Assembly (NCBI GenBank): GCA_902564345.1
Contig: CACFAY010000011.1
Span: 1-37,146 of the forward strand
Length of the DNA: 37,146 nucleotides
DNA from: an uncultured SAR324 cluster bacterium
GTDB lineage: Bacteria; SAR324; NAC60-12
Reading direction: 5' to 3'
The position numbers and the translations under genes were made by a program. How positions within the stretch are numbered: the first letter of the stretch is position 1; each line of letters opens with the position of its first letter. Below, piece after piece: positions 1-9,019 of the stretch. The notes beneath the pieces were generated by a model. That model saw only the letters and a program-made list of their open reading frames with translations. It ran no database searches and was not told the DNA's origin.

Positions 1-161
1 TCTAAATTGTTAATAGTGAAATTTACTGCATATTTTACGTCAAGATTATAATTCCATGGTGGTCTGATCAATTCTTCTCCTATAAATGACAAATATTCAT
101 TCAAGATAATTCTTATTTCATCTAAATGGGATGCTCTGTATTGAAATATTTGAATATCCAT
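1..161 (-). CDS. Partial CDS, C-terminus outside window; possible GNAT-type acetyltransferase N-terminus
   Basis: Minus-strand ATG at 161 opens an ORF running off the left edge: MDIQIFQYRASHLDEIRIILNEYLSFIGEELIRPPWNYNLDVKYAVNF...; N-terminal pattern resembles GNAT proteins but too short to be sure. Confidence 0.4.
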   Translation of the reverse strand, partial: MDIQIFQYRASHLDEIRIILNEYLSFIGEELIRPPWNYNLDVKYAVNFTINNL

Positions 162-669
162 TTTTATAGAATCTCTCCTTTCTCTTAATTTAGTAAGAAT
201 TTTTACCTAAGATTGCACCCCCAATCTATCAAAATGGGTGGAGTTCTAATTTTTATCAACTTTTTAAAAAAAACTATAATTTCACAGATTTTTTCGAGAT
301 TTATAGGAATCTAAAAAAGTATATTAACTATTGATAACAAGGAGGTAAATATTAAATTGTTTTATTAATACTCCCAATAGTACCCCCATACTATCATCTT
401 TAATTCATTTAATTAGAATCCATTCAAACACTATACTGAATGTGAACCAGTCTAATTAACTAATATTAAAAGCATCTTAATCCACCCTCTCACTTATACC
501 AAGTTTTATTGAATTGTACTAAATATCAGGGCCTATAGAAACCTATTTGGACACCTAAAATTTAGCACTTGTCCATGGGTGCAGAATTTTTTCTTGCGGT
601 CTATTTATTAATTTGGTATTACTCCCTTAATAACATCTTCGATCAAAATTTGAATAAGTGCGCTGTAAG

Positions 670-1509
670 ATGATTAATCAAAAGGTTTGTGTTATCGGCG
701 ATAACTGTATTGACATCTACCCTGAGTCAGGAAAGAAATATGTTGGGGGGAATGGTATTAACAGTGCTATCGCCCTCAAACGAAACGGCATTGATACAGG
801 ATATGTTGGGATAATTGGAAATGATGTAGAGGGTGAATTAGTAATTGCTGCTCTCAAAAATGAAAATATTGATTGTTCAAGAGTTTCTAAGCTGAATAAA
901 AAAACAGCTTGGACAAAAATTGAACTTTACAAAGGTGACAGAGTTTTTGTTAATGAATCTTTGGGAGTCCAGCTCAAGTTTGATCTCATCGAAGAGGATT
1001 ATGACTACTTAAGCAATTTTGCCTTTGTTCATCATACAATTTTTTCTAATTGGCCAACTGCAGTATCAGATGGTATAGAATCATATTATGAAAAAATTGA
1101 AAATCAAATCCAAAGACTGCACAGTAATCGAGTAAGAGTTTCGGTAGATTTTTCAGAACAGTTTGATGAAAAGCTTCTAGCTTCCTTAAAAAACTTTGTG
1201 GATTTGGGATTTTTTTCTAGACCTGAACTTTCTCCTACTGAATTAAAAGAAGAGTTTAAAAAGCTTTATGGATACGGGTTCTCGGTCATTGTAATTACCA
1301 TGGGTGCTAAAGGTAGTGCCGCGTTTTTTGGTAGTGATATTATTACTCAGCCTGCCATCCCCACAAAAGTAATTGATACTCTGGGGGTCGGTGATGCATT
1401 TATAGGTGCATTTTTGTCACAATGGGCAAGAAAGAAAAAAATAAAATTAGCATTAAATTTCGCAGCTAATTACGCAGCAAATACTTGTTTAATAAATGGA
1501 GCATTTTAA
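670..1509 (+). CDS. frlD: PfkB-family sugar kinase, fructoselysine 6-kinase (FrlD)-like
   Basis: PfkB C-terminal signature DTLGVGDAFIGAF; N-terminal GGNGINSAIALKRNG; next gene is a FrlB-like SIS protein. ORF track starts at GTG 658; ATG at 670 is more likely. Confidence 0.75.
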   Translation: MINQKVCVIGDNCIDIYPESGKKYVGGNGINSAIALKRNGIDTGYVGIIGNDVEGELVIAALKNENIDCSRVSKLNKKTAWTKIELYKGDRVFVNESLGVQLKFDLIEEDYDYLSNFAFVHHTIFSNWPTAVSDGIESYYEKIENQIQRLHSNRVRVSVDFSEQFDEKLLASLKNFVDLGFFSRPELSPTELKEEFKKLYGYGFSVIVITMGAKGSAAFFGSDIITQPAIPTKVIDTLGVGDAFIGAFLSQWARKKKIKLALNFAANYAANTCLINGAF

Positions 1510-1637
1510 ATAGATATTTCACTTATAAAACCGAAGAAATATTTTTTCATAGGTCTAATTGTCTTAATAATTCAAATTCTAAAAACTAGGCAAAAATTAT
1601 AGTATTTACAGCTAATCTTTAAGAACAGGAGAATTGA

Positions 1638-2648
1638 GTGTTTAATTTTAATCAGGATCGATTTGTAAAGGTAATTAAAGACGCTATATCTATTCGCATT
1701 GAATTAGAAAAATTAATTGATAATCTTTACTCTAGTGGATTTGAGAATTTATTTTTGATTGGAGTTGGCGGTACATATGCTCATTTCCTGCCAATTAAAT
1801 ACATGTCTGAAACCCTTTCAACAATGCCCGTCCACGTTGTTCAGGCAGCAGAGTTCATACTTCAGGACAACAAACATTTTTCAAAAAACTCTCTATGTGT
1901 CTTCTGCTCTAGGAGCGGTGACACTAAGGAAATAGTAGAGGCCATTACCTTCTGCAATATGGCCGGAGCCACTACATTGTCTTTCGTATGTAACCCAAGA
2001 ACTCCTGTTTGTGAACTTTCTAAGTACCATTTCGTAAGTTTTGCAGAAGATGATCACATAGCCGAATGTTTTTATCTAGTAATGTACACAGTAATATTCC
2101 GATTATTAAAAAACCGTGGAGAATTTGTGGAATACGATAAAATGTTCGATCAAATCAACTCGATTGCCCCTTATCTTGTAAAAGCAAAGGAGCAATCCGA
2201 AGAAATTTCAAAGTCGCTTGCAAAACATCATAAGAATACTGATTATCACATGGTTGTAGGTTCCGGTGCAGTATGGGGAGAAGCATATGATTATGCCATG
2301 TGTGTTCTAGAAGAGATGCAGTGGATAAAAACAAAGTCTATACATGCAGGAGAATATTTCCACGGCACAATTGAGTTGACTGAAGAAAACACCAGCATTA
2401 TTTTGTTGTACGGTGAGGACGCTACAAGACCTTTGATGGACAGAGTAAATAATTTTGTGATTAAAATATCAAAGGAGGTTACTATTTTTGACACCAGGAC
2501 TGTTGAACTTCCAGTGGATGAAAAATTTCGTCAATATTTGTCTCCATTAGTCATTTATACAATGTTAGAACGATTCAGCTGTCATCTTGAAAAAGAAAGG
2601 AACCATCCATTATCCACAAGGCGTTTTTACCGTCAGATACAATATTAG
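1638..2648 (+). CDS. frlB: SIS-domain sugar isomerase/deglycase, fructoselysine-6-phosphate deglycase (FrlB)-like
   Basis: SIS motif CVFCSRSGDTKEIVEAI; HAGEYFHGTIEL and C-terminal NHPLSTRRFYRQIQY resemble FrlB; GTG start; follows the PfkB kinase. Confidence 0.7.
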   Translation: MFNFNQDRFVKVIKDAISIRIELEKLIDNLYSSGFENLFLIGVGGTYAHFLPIKYMSETLSTMPVHVVQAAEFILQDNKHFSKNSLCVFCSRSGDTKEIVEAITFCNMAGATTLSFVCNPRTPVCELSKYHFVSFAEDDHIAECFYLVMYTVIFRLLKNRGEFVEYDKMFDQINSIAPYLVKAKEQSEEISKSLAKHHKNTDYHMVVGSGAVWGEAYDYAMCVLEEMQWIKTKSIHAGEYFHGTIELTEENTSIILLYGEDATRPLMDRVNNFVIKISKEVTIFDTRTVELPVDEKFRQYLSPLVIYTMLERFSCHLEKERNHPLSTRRFYRQIQY

Positions 2649-2735
2649 TCTTTAAGAAGAATTAAGTGGAAAAAGTATAAAATTTAATTAATTGTCATTT
2701 TATTATAATTAAAATTTTTCAATCCATAAAAAAAT

Positions 2736-3992
2736 ATGTTTGGCATAAGAGAAAATGAAATTGCAGACGCTCTAACTACAGCAGATATTTGGAAAATTAT
2801 GCTTAAAGAGATACCTCCTATCGCAGCAGAATACTTTATTGGTGGTGCTGACGAACTGACTACTCTTAAAGCAAATGTACTCGCATTTAAGCAAATTTTG
2901 TTAGCCCCTCGTGGTGCAATCAAATTTAAAAAATTAGACACTAGTTCAAAAATTTTTAGTCATAATCTTTCCCTTCCTTTTTTTATTGCCCCAATTGGTA
3001 GTCTTCGCACAGCTTGGCCAATGGGGGATGCAGTTGCATCTCAAGTAGCAGGAGAATTCGGCACTGCTATGACATTGTCAACACTTTCACAAACACCAAT
3101 GGAAGATGTTTCTGAGGCTTCTGCTGGACCTAATTGGTTTCAACTTTACCTATGCGGGGGCAGAAATACTGCAAAAAGAGGAATTGAAAGAGCAAAAAAT
3201 GCAGGATTTTCAGCTTTAATCCTTACAATTGATTCAGCTGTATCAGGAAACAGAATAGGACACGCTAGAATGAAACCAATGGACGCAGCAGATTCTATTT
3301 TTTCTGGTCCAAGAAAAATGGAGCGAGCATATCACAAATTAAAACTTGCACCTCAGATTATTCCCCGATTAGGGTGGCTTTTCAGACACTGGAATGACGG
3401 AGGGATTCTTCCATTTGTAAATATCATAGACGAAGAAGGTAAATCGATGCCTTATGTTGGAATTGGTGAACAACTTTCTGCTTCAGCGGTTACATGGAAT
3501 GATATTCCCTGGATAAGAGATACATGGGGTGACCAGCCTCTAATTATTAAAGGTATTCACTGCTTAGAAGATGCTCTTAAAGCAGAGGAGCTTGGGGCAG
3601 ACGGTGTTATTTTTTCAAACCATGGTGGTCGACAGTTAGGACAGGCAATCCCAACACTTCAAATTGTTGCTGAGATTATGCCTAAGTTAAAAAAAGCAAA
3701 TTCAAAACTCGATTGCGCTATGGACGGTGGAATTAGAAATGGTATGGATGTATTAATTGGGCTAAGTTACGGTCTCAAAGCTGTTGGTTTAGGAAGGGTT
3801 GTAGCAGGGGGACTTGGCGCAGGTGGCCATATGGGTCTAACAAAGACTTTTGAGTTAATTAAAGAGGATTTGTGTCGTTCGATGGAACTTCTTGGAGTAC
3901 AAGATATAAAACAAATACATGATCAAGGAGAAAAACTTAGGCGCAAAAGCATTCTTTCTGGCACGGAATATTTCCCTGATTTTATATTTTAA
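2736..3992 (+). CDS. FMN-dependent alpha-hydroxy-acid dehydrogenase (lactate/mandelate dehydrogenase family)
   Basis: Active-site motif SNHGGRQLGQA, FFIAPIGSLRTAWPMGD, GGIRNGMDVLIGLSYGLKAVGLGR. Confidence 0.85.
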   Translation: MFGIRENEIADALTTADIWKIMLKEIPPIAAEYFIGGADELTTLKANVLAFKQILLAPRGAIKFKKLDTSSKIFSHNLSLPFFIAPIGSLRTAWPMGDAVASQVAGEFGTAMTLSTLSQTPMEDVSEASAGPNWFQLYLCGGRNTAKRGIERAKNAGFSALILTIDSAVSGNRIGHARMKPMDAADSIFSGPRKMERAYHKLKLAPQIIPRLGWLFRHWNDGGILPFVNIIDEEGKSMPYVGIGEQLSASAVTWNDIPWIRDTWGDQPLIIKGIHCLEDALKAEELGADGVIFSNHGGRQLGQAIPTLQIVAEIMPKLKKANSKLDCAMDGGIRNGMDVLIGLSYGLKAVGLGRVVAGGLGAGGHMGLTKTFELIKEDLCRSMELLGVQDIKQIHDQGEKLRRKSILSGTEYFPDFIF

Positions 3993-4132
3993 TTTTATAT
4001 GTTTTATTGATATTGGCAATTATAAATTTAATTTCTAAAACCTCTAGGGCTTAAACTCTAAAAAATTAAAATTTTATTAATAATTTAAATATTGCAGATA
4101 AACAATTTAATGACTGTTATAGTTTCAATTAG

Positions 4133-4162
4133 AACTTGTGGTGGCAAAGTTGTATAGGAATC
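4133..4162. repeat. Degenerate direct copy of the selC 3' end (att-like remnant)
   Basis: aacttgtggtggcaaagttgtataggaatc vs aacttgaggtggcggagatgtataggaatc at 8489-8518: 26/30 identical, same orientation. Confidence 0.6.
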
Positions 4163-4461
4163 TACATTTTTCAATTATCCACCACTTCGTATCGAACCTT
4201 CTTAAACCGACTAATATCGCAAAAATAAACCTTTAGGAAGATTTAGGGACAAGTTATAAAAGAACATGAGGGAAATGATTGACCCCTCAATTTATCCCCA
4301 TTAAATTACAAAAAAAAGGCAGTTTAAATCTATCTAAAAGATATACAAAAACCTCCAAGTAAAATCCCCTCATTCTTGTAAATTACTACCAAAATCTGGT
4401 ATTTGTAGGTATATGATGATGATTAAAATTTTATATTGTTTTTGTATTTGTACAGGAAAAG

Positions 4462-4893
4462 ATGAAAAAGTATTTGTTTAATCCTCTATTTTGTTTTTTT
4501 TGTCTCACAGTTATCTCCTGTGGGACGAATGACAATACAACAGATAGCACAAATATCGAAAGTTCATCATACAGTGACAATGGAACTACATATACAATTA
4601 CAGTGAATTCATCAAAATTTTACATAGACGGTGTCCTAACAAAATCATTGATTTTGAAGAAAGGATATACCTATTATTTTGATTCCACTGATTCAACCAC
4701 AAATAACCATCCTTTATTTATTGGCACAACTTCTTCTGGGGGAAATTATTCTTACGAATATACTTCTAGTGTAACAAACAGTCGAACAACGAATGATACT
4801 TTAAAAATTTTAGTTCCTTCAGACTCTCCTTCAACACTTTATTACAATTGTGGTAATCATGTATCAATGGGAGGATCTATAACAATTAACTAA
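4462..4893 (+). CDS. Lipoprotein with cupredoxin-like (type-1 copper) C-terminal domain
   Basis: Lipobox-type leader ...FFCLTVISCGTND; candidate copper ligands in NNHPLFIG and YYNCGNHVSMGG (C-x2-H-x2-M). Confidence 0.55.
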   Translation: MKKYLFNPLFCFFCLTVISCGTNDNTTDSTNIESSSYSDNGTTYTITVNSSKFYIDGVLTKSLILKKGYTYYFDSTDSTTNNHPLFIGTTSSGGNYSYEYTSSVTNSRTTNDTLKILVPSDSPSTLYYNCGNHVSMGGSITIN

Positions 4894-4908
4894 AACCAAT
4901 CATAATCT

Positions 4909-5352
4909 ATGAAACACCTACTCATTATCCTCTCAATCCTTCTTCTTTCTTCTAGAATTTTTGGAGATAGTCATAAACTTTTCAGATTTGATAGTTCCCT
5001 TGATAGTAGAAGTTCTTTGTCTATCATCAATTATGGTGAAACTCTTTATGGATGGGGAGAATATCCTGATTATGTTTGGAAAGGATTTGGTGATAAAGAA
5101 ACTCATCCAAAATATAAAGGTAAAGTTGAGAACGGAGTTCCAAATGGTCTTGGTTATTTGATTTACCCAAATGGGAGTAGGTATTTAGGCAGTTGGAAAA
5201 AAGGGGAAATGAATGGTCAAGGATCATTCACTTACCCTAACGGAGAAAAGTATGTTGGAGAATGGAAAAATAGTAAATTTTGGAATGTAACAGGAAAAGA
5301 CATAGACGGAAATATTATTGGAAAAGTCATGAATGGAGAATTACAAGAATGA
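4909..5352 (+). CDS. Secreted MORN-repeat protein
   Basis: Signal peptide MKHLLIILSILLLSSRIFG; MORN units YKGKVENGVPNGLGYLIYPNGSRYLGSWKKGEMNGQGSFTYPNGEKYVGEWKN. Confidence 0.8.
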   Translation: MKHLLIILSILLLSSRIFGDSHKLFRFDSSLDSRSSLSIINYGETLYGWGEYPDYVWKGFGDKETHPKYKGKVENGVPNGLGYLIYPNGSRYLGSWKKGEMNGQGSFTYPNGEKYVGEWKNSKFWNVTGKDIDGNIIGKVMNGELQE

Positions 5353-5759
5353 AACACCTTCTCATCATCCTCTCAATACTTCTGCTTCCAATATCTGTAT
5401 TTGGTTGGGACTGGACAGTTAAATATGATATGAAACAATCAGATGTAAGATATGATACTGTAATATTATCTGTTCCAAAAGTAATTAAGAGTTTTTGGAC
5501 ACTACCAAATCAAGTAGGTATTTGGAAGTGTTCATTGAGTAGATATGATGATGATTATTATGGTTCTAGTAGTGTCTCCTTAGATTGTCGTTCAAGAGAA
5601 GACAAAACTATTTTATTAACTTCAAAAATTGAGTGTAATCTAAGAGGTAGGAAGAACAATGAGTTGGTAGTTGTTTATCCAAAAACTATCAAAAATAACA
5701 AAAATTCAAAAAATAACACTTATCCAGAAACAATTGTTACACTTAAATGTAATTATTAA
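5349..5759 (+). CDS. Small secreted protein of unknown function with same signal peptide as the flanking MORN proteins
   Basis: ATG at 5349 overlaps the previous stop (ATGA); MKHLLIILSILLLPISVFGWDW. The ORF-track start at 5280 adds a non-signal-like 23-aa extension. Confidence 0.6.
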   Translation: MKHLLIILSILLLPISVFGWDWTVKYDMKQSDVRYDTVILSVPKVIKSFWTLPNQVGIWKCSLSRYDDDYYGSSSVSLDCRSREDKTILLTSKIECNLRGRKNNELVVVYPKTIKNNKNSKNNTYPETIVTLKCNY

Positions 5760-5785
5760 ATTAGGAAGGCAGTAAACAAATAAAA

Positions 5786-5855
5786 GGGGATTTATAACCT
5801 CTATTTCATTGGAAGAATAACACTCGCTTCCACCATACTTCCAATTAAAATCCCC
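5786..5855. promoter_or_regulatory. Nested inverted-repeat intergenic structure
   Basis: Outer perfect 8-bp arms ggggattt (5786-5793)/aaatcccc (5848-5855); inner perfect 8-bp arms attggaag (5808-5815)/cttccaat (5838-5845). Confidence 0.45.
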
Positions 5856-5911
5856 CACACATTGAAATCCAAATCAAGTTCTGGTATAAATTGGATAATC
5901 CTAAACCACCA

Positions 5912-6376
5912 ATGGATAACTTAGTTAAAAAGATAATAATACTATTATTCGTAATCCTTACATTCATCTTCTCAACCACTTTTATCTTTCAATTCTTCAT
6001 CTACTTGATTGAGGAAATAGTGCCCAAATCTCAACTACAATCACAAAGTTGGGGTGAGTGGATTTATGTTTTAGAAAATCAAAATGGAGGAAAATCATAT
6101 TATGATAAGGATAGATTAAGAAAAAGTGGAAATTATATCTATTTCTGGGAGTTATTAGATTTTACAGAGAAAAATGACACCGAAGGTGTTACCTCTTATA
6201 TCCAATTGGATTGTTCTGTTTTTAGAATAAAGAAACTAAAGTCACAACATTTTACTAAACCCAAGGGAGAAGGAAAAATAAAAGGTGACTTCCCCCAACC
6301 AGATGAGTGGTATTTTCCTCCCCCTAAATCTATAATAGGAAGATTTTATAATAAAGTTTGTGAGGAACACCAATAA
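5912..6376 (+). CDS. Membrane-anchored protein of unknown function (N-terminal TM)
   Basis: MDNLVKKIIILLFVILTFIFSTTFIFQFFIYLIEEIVPK... then soluble domain; ATG at 5912 preferred over the alternative start at 5891. Confidence 0.5.
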   Translation: MDNLVKKIIILLFVILTFIFSTTFIFQFFIYLIEEIVPKSQLQSQSWGEWIYVLENQNGGKSYYDKDRLRKSGNYIYFWELLDFTEKNDTEGVTSYIQLDCSVFRIKKLKSQHFTKPKGEGKIKGDFPQPDEWYFPPPKSIIGRFYNKVCEEHQ

Positions 6377-6379
6377 ACC

Positions 6380-6835
6380 ATGAAACACCTACTCATCATG
6401 CTCTCAATACTTCTTCTTTCTTTTCCTGTAATTGGAAATAGCCATAAAAGTAAAACTCTATATGCGTGGGGTGAATGTTGTGATTGGGTATGGAAAGGCT
6501 CTGGGGATAAAGAAACTCACTCTATATATAAAGGTCAGGTAAAGAATGGGAAACCAGAGGGTATTGGAATTTTGATTTACAAGGATGGAAGAAAATATGA
6601 GGGTAATTGGAAAAATGGGATTTGGAATGGAAGAGGGAAATACACTTTCAATGATGGATTTGGATATGAAGGTGAATGGAAAAATGGTGTTGAAAACGGA
6701 ATGGGAATTTTAACTTATCTCAATGGAGACAAATATGAAGGAGAATTTAAGAATGGGAAAATGTTAAATGGTAAAATGTATAAAAAAAATGGAGATATAC
6801 ATGTACAAAAAAATAACGAATGGAAAATAGAATGA
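6380..6835 (+). CDS. Secreted MORN-repeat protein
   Basis: MKHLLIMLSILLLSFPVIG leader; several MORN units (YEGNWKNGIWNGRGKYTFNDGFGYEGEWKNGVENGMGILTYLNGDKYEGEFKNG). Confidence 0.85.
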   Translation: MKHLLIMLSILLLSFPVIGNSHKSKTLYAWGECCDWVWKGSGDKETHSIYKGQVKNGKPEGIGILIYKDGRKYEGNWKNGIWNGRGKYTFNDGFGYEGEWKNGVENGMGILTYLNGDKYEGEFKNGKMLNGKMYKKNGDIHVQKNNEWKIE

Positions 6836-7070
6836 GATAATAAGTATCACTCTCTAAAAAAAACAACCCACCAAAATTTATACCAAGCCCCAAAAATCAC
6901 TAAAATAACGTTTATAGCAAAAAAAGCTAGTATATTTAAGTAACTAAATATACTTATATTTCAGATCAAAATGATCTTGAAAATAAATATTTTTGTGGTA
7001 CTGGAATATATTACAATTTTTTAAATTAATAGATTTTGAAGTAAAAATTACTAAAATTAAGAGAAATCGA

Positions 7071-8372
7071 ATGTATAAATTTGCAGATCAGAAACAAGAA
7101 AAGGAAACGGTTTTTACAATCAAAACTCAGGACGTAAAATTCGGGGTTGGTGCATTAAGAGAATTATGGTCTGATGCAAGATCATTGGGAATGAACCGGA
7201 TTGCTCTATTCCTCGATTCCAATATTCAAGCCAGTGCACCAATTACTCTTATTCTGGAATCATTTCAATCAACCGGACTGGAAGTCAATATCTATGATGC
7301 AGTTGTTTTTGAACCCAATTCTTCCAGTTGTATGGCCGCAGCAGATTTTGTGAAACAGGGTGAATATGATGGCATTGTTTCCATCGGAGGAGGCTCAGTA
7401 ATGGATACTGCAAAAGCAGCCAACCTCCTCAGTTGTCATGGAGGAGAGATCCTAGACTATGTCAATGCTCCTATAGGTCTTGCCAAGAAGGTACCTGGCC
7501 CTTTATTGCCACACATTGCATGCTCTACCACATCAGGGACAGGGGCTGAAACCACAGGTATTGTGGTACTTGATATTGAGGAAGTTGGTCTAAAATCAGG
7601 GATCTCTTCTCCGTATCTGAAACCGGATCGCGCCATAGTGGATCCAGAAACAACTTTGACTCTTCCTTCAGGTGTGATTGCTTCAACTGGATTTGATGTA
7701 CTTACACATGCCGTGGAATCATATGTTGCGAGGCCCTACACAAGTAGTGATCGTCCATTGAACCCTTCTCTTCGAATTGGTTATCAAGGGGCTACACCAT
7801 ATAACGACATCGGAGCTCTGGCGGCTATTCGTATTGGTGGTAAATATCTTTTACGTGCAGTTCAGGACAAACAGGATGAGGAAGCTCGGTATCAGTTGAT
7901 GTTTGCAGCTACTCTCGCTGGACTTGCTTTCAATTCAGCTGGTGTGCATATTCCTCATGCCATGAGCTATTCTGTTGCAACCTTAAAGCATGAATATACT
8001 GCACATGGTTATGAAGATCTTCCACCAATGGCACCACATGGAATTTCTGTTGTTTTGAACGCACCTGCAGCATTTCGTTTCACAGGACCAACCAATCCAG
8101 AACGTCATCTCGAAGTTGCCCAAGCGATGGGAATTGATACCAGAGATGCAAAATTACAAGATGCAGGGATGATCCTTGCTGACTGTTTCATAGATTTGAT
8201 GAAGAAAACAGGCCTCCCCAATGGTCTTGGAGCTCTTGGTTACAGTGAACAAGATATTCCTGCTCTTGCTGAGGGAGGTTTTGCTCAACAACGACCTCTG
8301 AGTATGTCGCCATGTACTGTCAGTGAAGAAGATTTAAAGAATCTTTACAAGGATGCACTTCAATATTGGTAA
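7071..8372 (+). CDS. Iron-containing alcohol dehydrogenase, hydroxyacid-oxoacid transhydrogenase (ADHFE1)-like
   Basis: GGGSVMDTAKAANL, PHIACSTTSGTGAETTG, GFDVLTHAVESY, NPSLRIGYQGATPYNDIGALAAIRI, GVHIPHAMSYSV, MAPHGISVVLNAPA match the ADHFE1 branch. ATG at 7071 preferred over the track start at 6993. Confidence 0.85.
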   Translation: MYKFADQKQEKETVFTIKTQDVKFGVGALRELWSDARSLGMNRIALFLDSNIQASAPITLILESFQSTGLEVNIYDAVVFEPNSSSCMAAADFVKQGEYDGIVSIGGGSVMDTAKAANLLSCHGGEILDYVNAPIGLAKKVPGPLLPHIACSTTSGTGAETTGIVVLDIEEVGLKSGISSPYLKPDRAIVDPETTLTLPSGVIASTGFDVLTHAVESYVARPYTSSDRPLNPSLRIGYQGATPYNDIGALAAIRIGGKYLLRAVQDKQDEEARYQLMFAATLAGLAFNSAGVHIPHAMSYSVATLKHEYTAHGYEDLPPMAPHGISVVLNAPAAFRFTGPTNPERHLEVAQAMGIDTRDAKLQDAGMILADCFIDLMKKTGLPNGLGALGYSEQDIPALAEGGFAQQRPLSMSPCTVSEEDLKNLYKDALQYW

Positions 8373-8497
8373 CAGTGAGATTCGATGTTGGCATGTTTCC
8401 TACAATTATTTAGGAGTACTAAGAACAATAAAAGTCTTAATATCCCTTGATAATAAGGGCTTTGATAAATATTATTGGATCTTACTGAAACTTGAGG

Positions 8498-8596
8498 TGG
8501 CGGAGATGTATAGGAATCGAACCTATCTACGATAGTGTTAGTACCGTACACTCGGGTTTGAAGTCCGGGGCGCCCACCAGTGACACATCCATCTCC
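8498..8596 (-). tRNA. selC: tRNA-Sec (anticodon UCA)
   Basis: Reverse complement GGAGATGGATGTGTCACTGGTGGGCGCCCCGGACTTCAAACCCGAGTGTACGGTACTAACACTATCGTAGATAGGTTCGATTCCTATACATCTCCGCCA: CTTCAAA anticodon loop, long variable arm TACGGTA/TATCGTA, T-arm ATAGG-TTCGATT-CCTAT, encoded GCCA, 99 nt. Confidence 0.88.
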
Positions 8597-8767
8597 ATTT
8601 TTTAGAGCGATGAAAGCTATATCCTTTCAATAATTCATCTAAAAGTCCAGACTTATGACATTAGGATAATACAGAATTACTTTCTGCTTCGCTTGACACA
8701 AAAGTCTTACTTAAGTGATACTGGCTGAATATCGAAATGTTAAAAATTTGCCTCCATTTAAAATTTT

Positions 8768-9019
8768 ATGCGATATCTATCTTTGATTATTTTTGCAGGA
8801 TTTCTGGTTTTTTGTGTGGACTTTGCCACTCAAAATACGGAAAACGTTATAATTAATTATCAACAGGACTGGCTGAAATTTAGTTTAAGAAGCGAGCGTC
8901 CAGTATTTGTCCCCATATTCTTTACTTTTGCTTTTGGGATAATTTTTTGTGTTGTCTATTTCTTCATTTACCATTCAGTTTTACATGCTAAACTTAGAAG
9001 GCAAAAAAAAAGAAATTAA
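8768..9019 (+). CDS. LapA-like (DUF1049) inner-membrane protein, apparently frameshifted at its C-terminus
   Basis: Two TM segments: LIIFAGFLVFCVDFATQNTENVIINY ... PVFVPIFFTFAFGIIFCVVYFFIYHSVLHAKLRRQKK; the coiled-coil continuation lies in another frame (8949-9188) across an A9 tract. Confidence 0.65.
   Translation: MRYLSLIIFAGFLVFCVDFATQNTENVIINYQQDWLKFSLRSERPVFVPIFFTFAFGIIFCVVYFFIYHSVLHAKLRRQKKRN

Noticed and set aside
2291-2494. Antisense ORF inside frlB-like gene
   Set aside because: Fully overlaps a well-supported CDS; protein has no recognisable motif.
5280-5348. N-terminal extension of the 159-aa ORF (MECNRKRHRRKYYWKSHEWRITR)
   Set aside because: Overlaps the upstream MORN gene and precedes a clean signal peptide; true start is 5349.
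8353-8551. Small ORFs on both strands overlapping the selC region
   Set aside because: They run into the tRNA gene and have no conserved-looking sequence.
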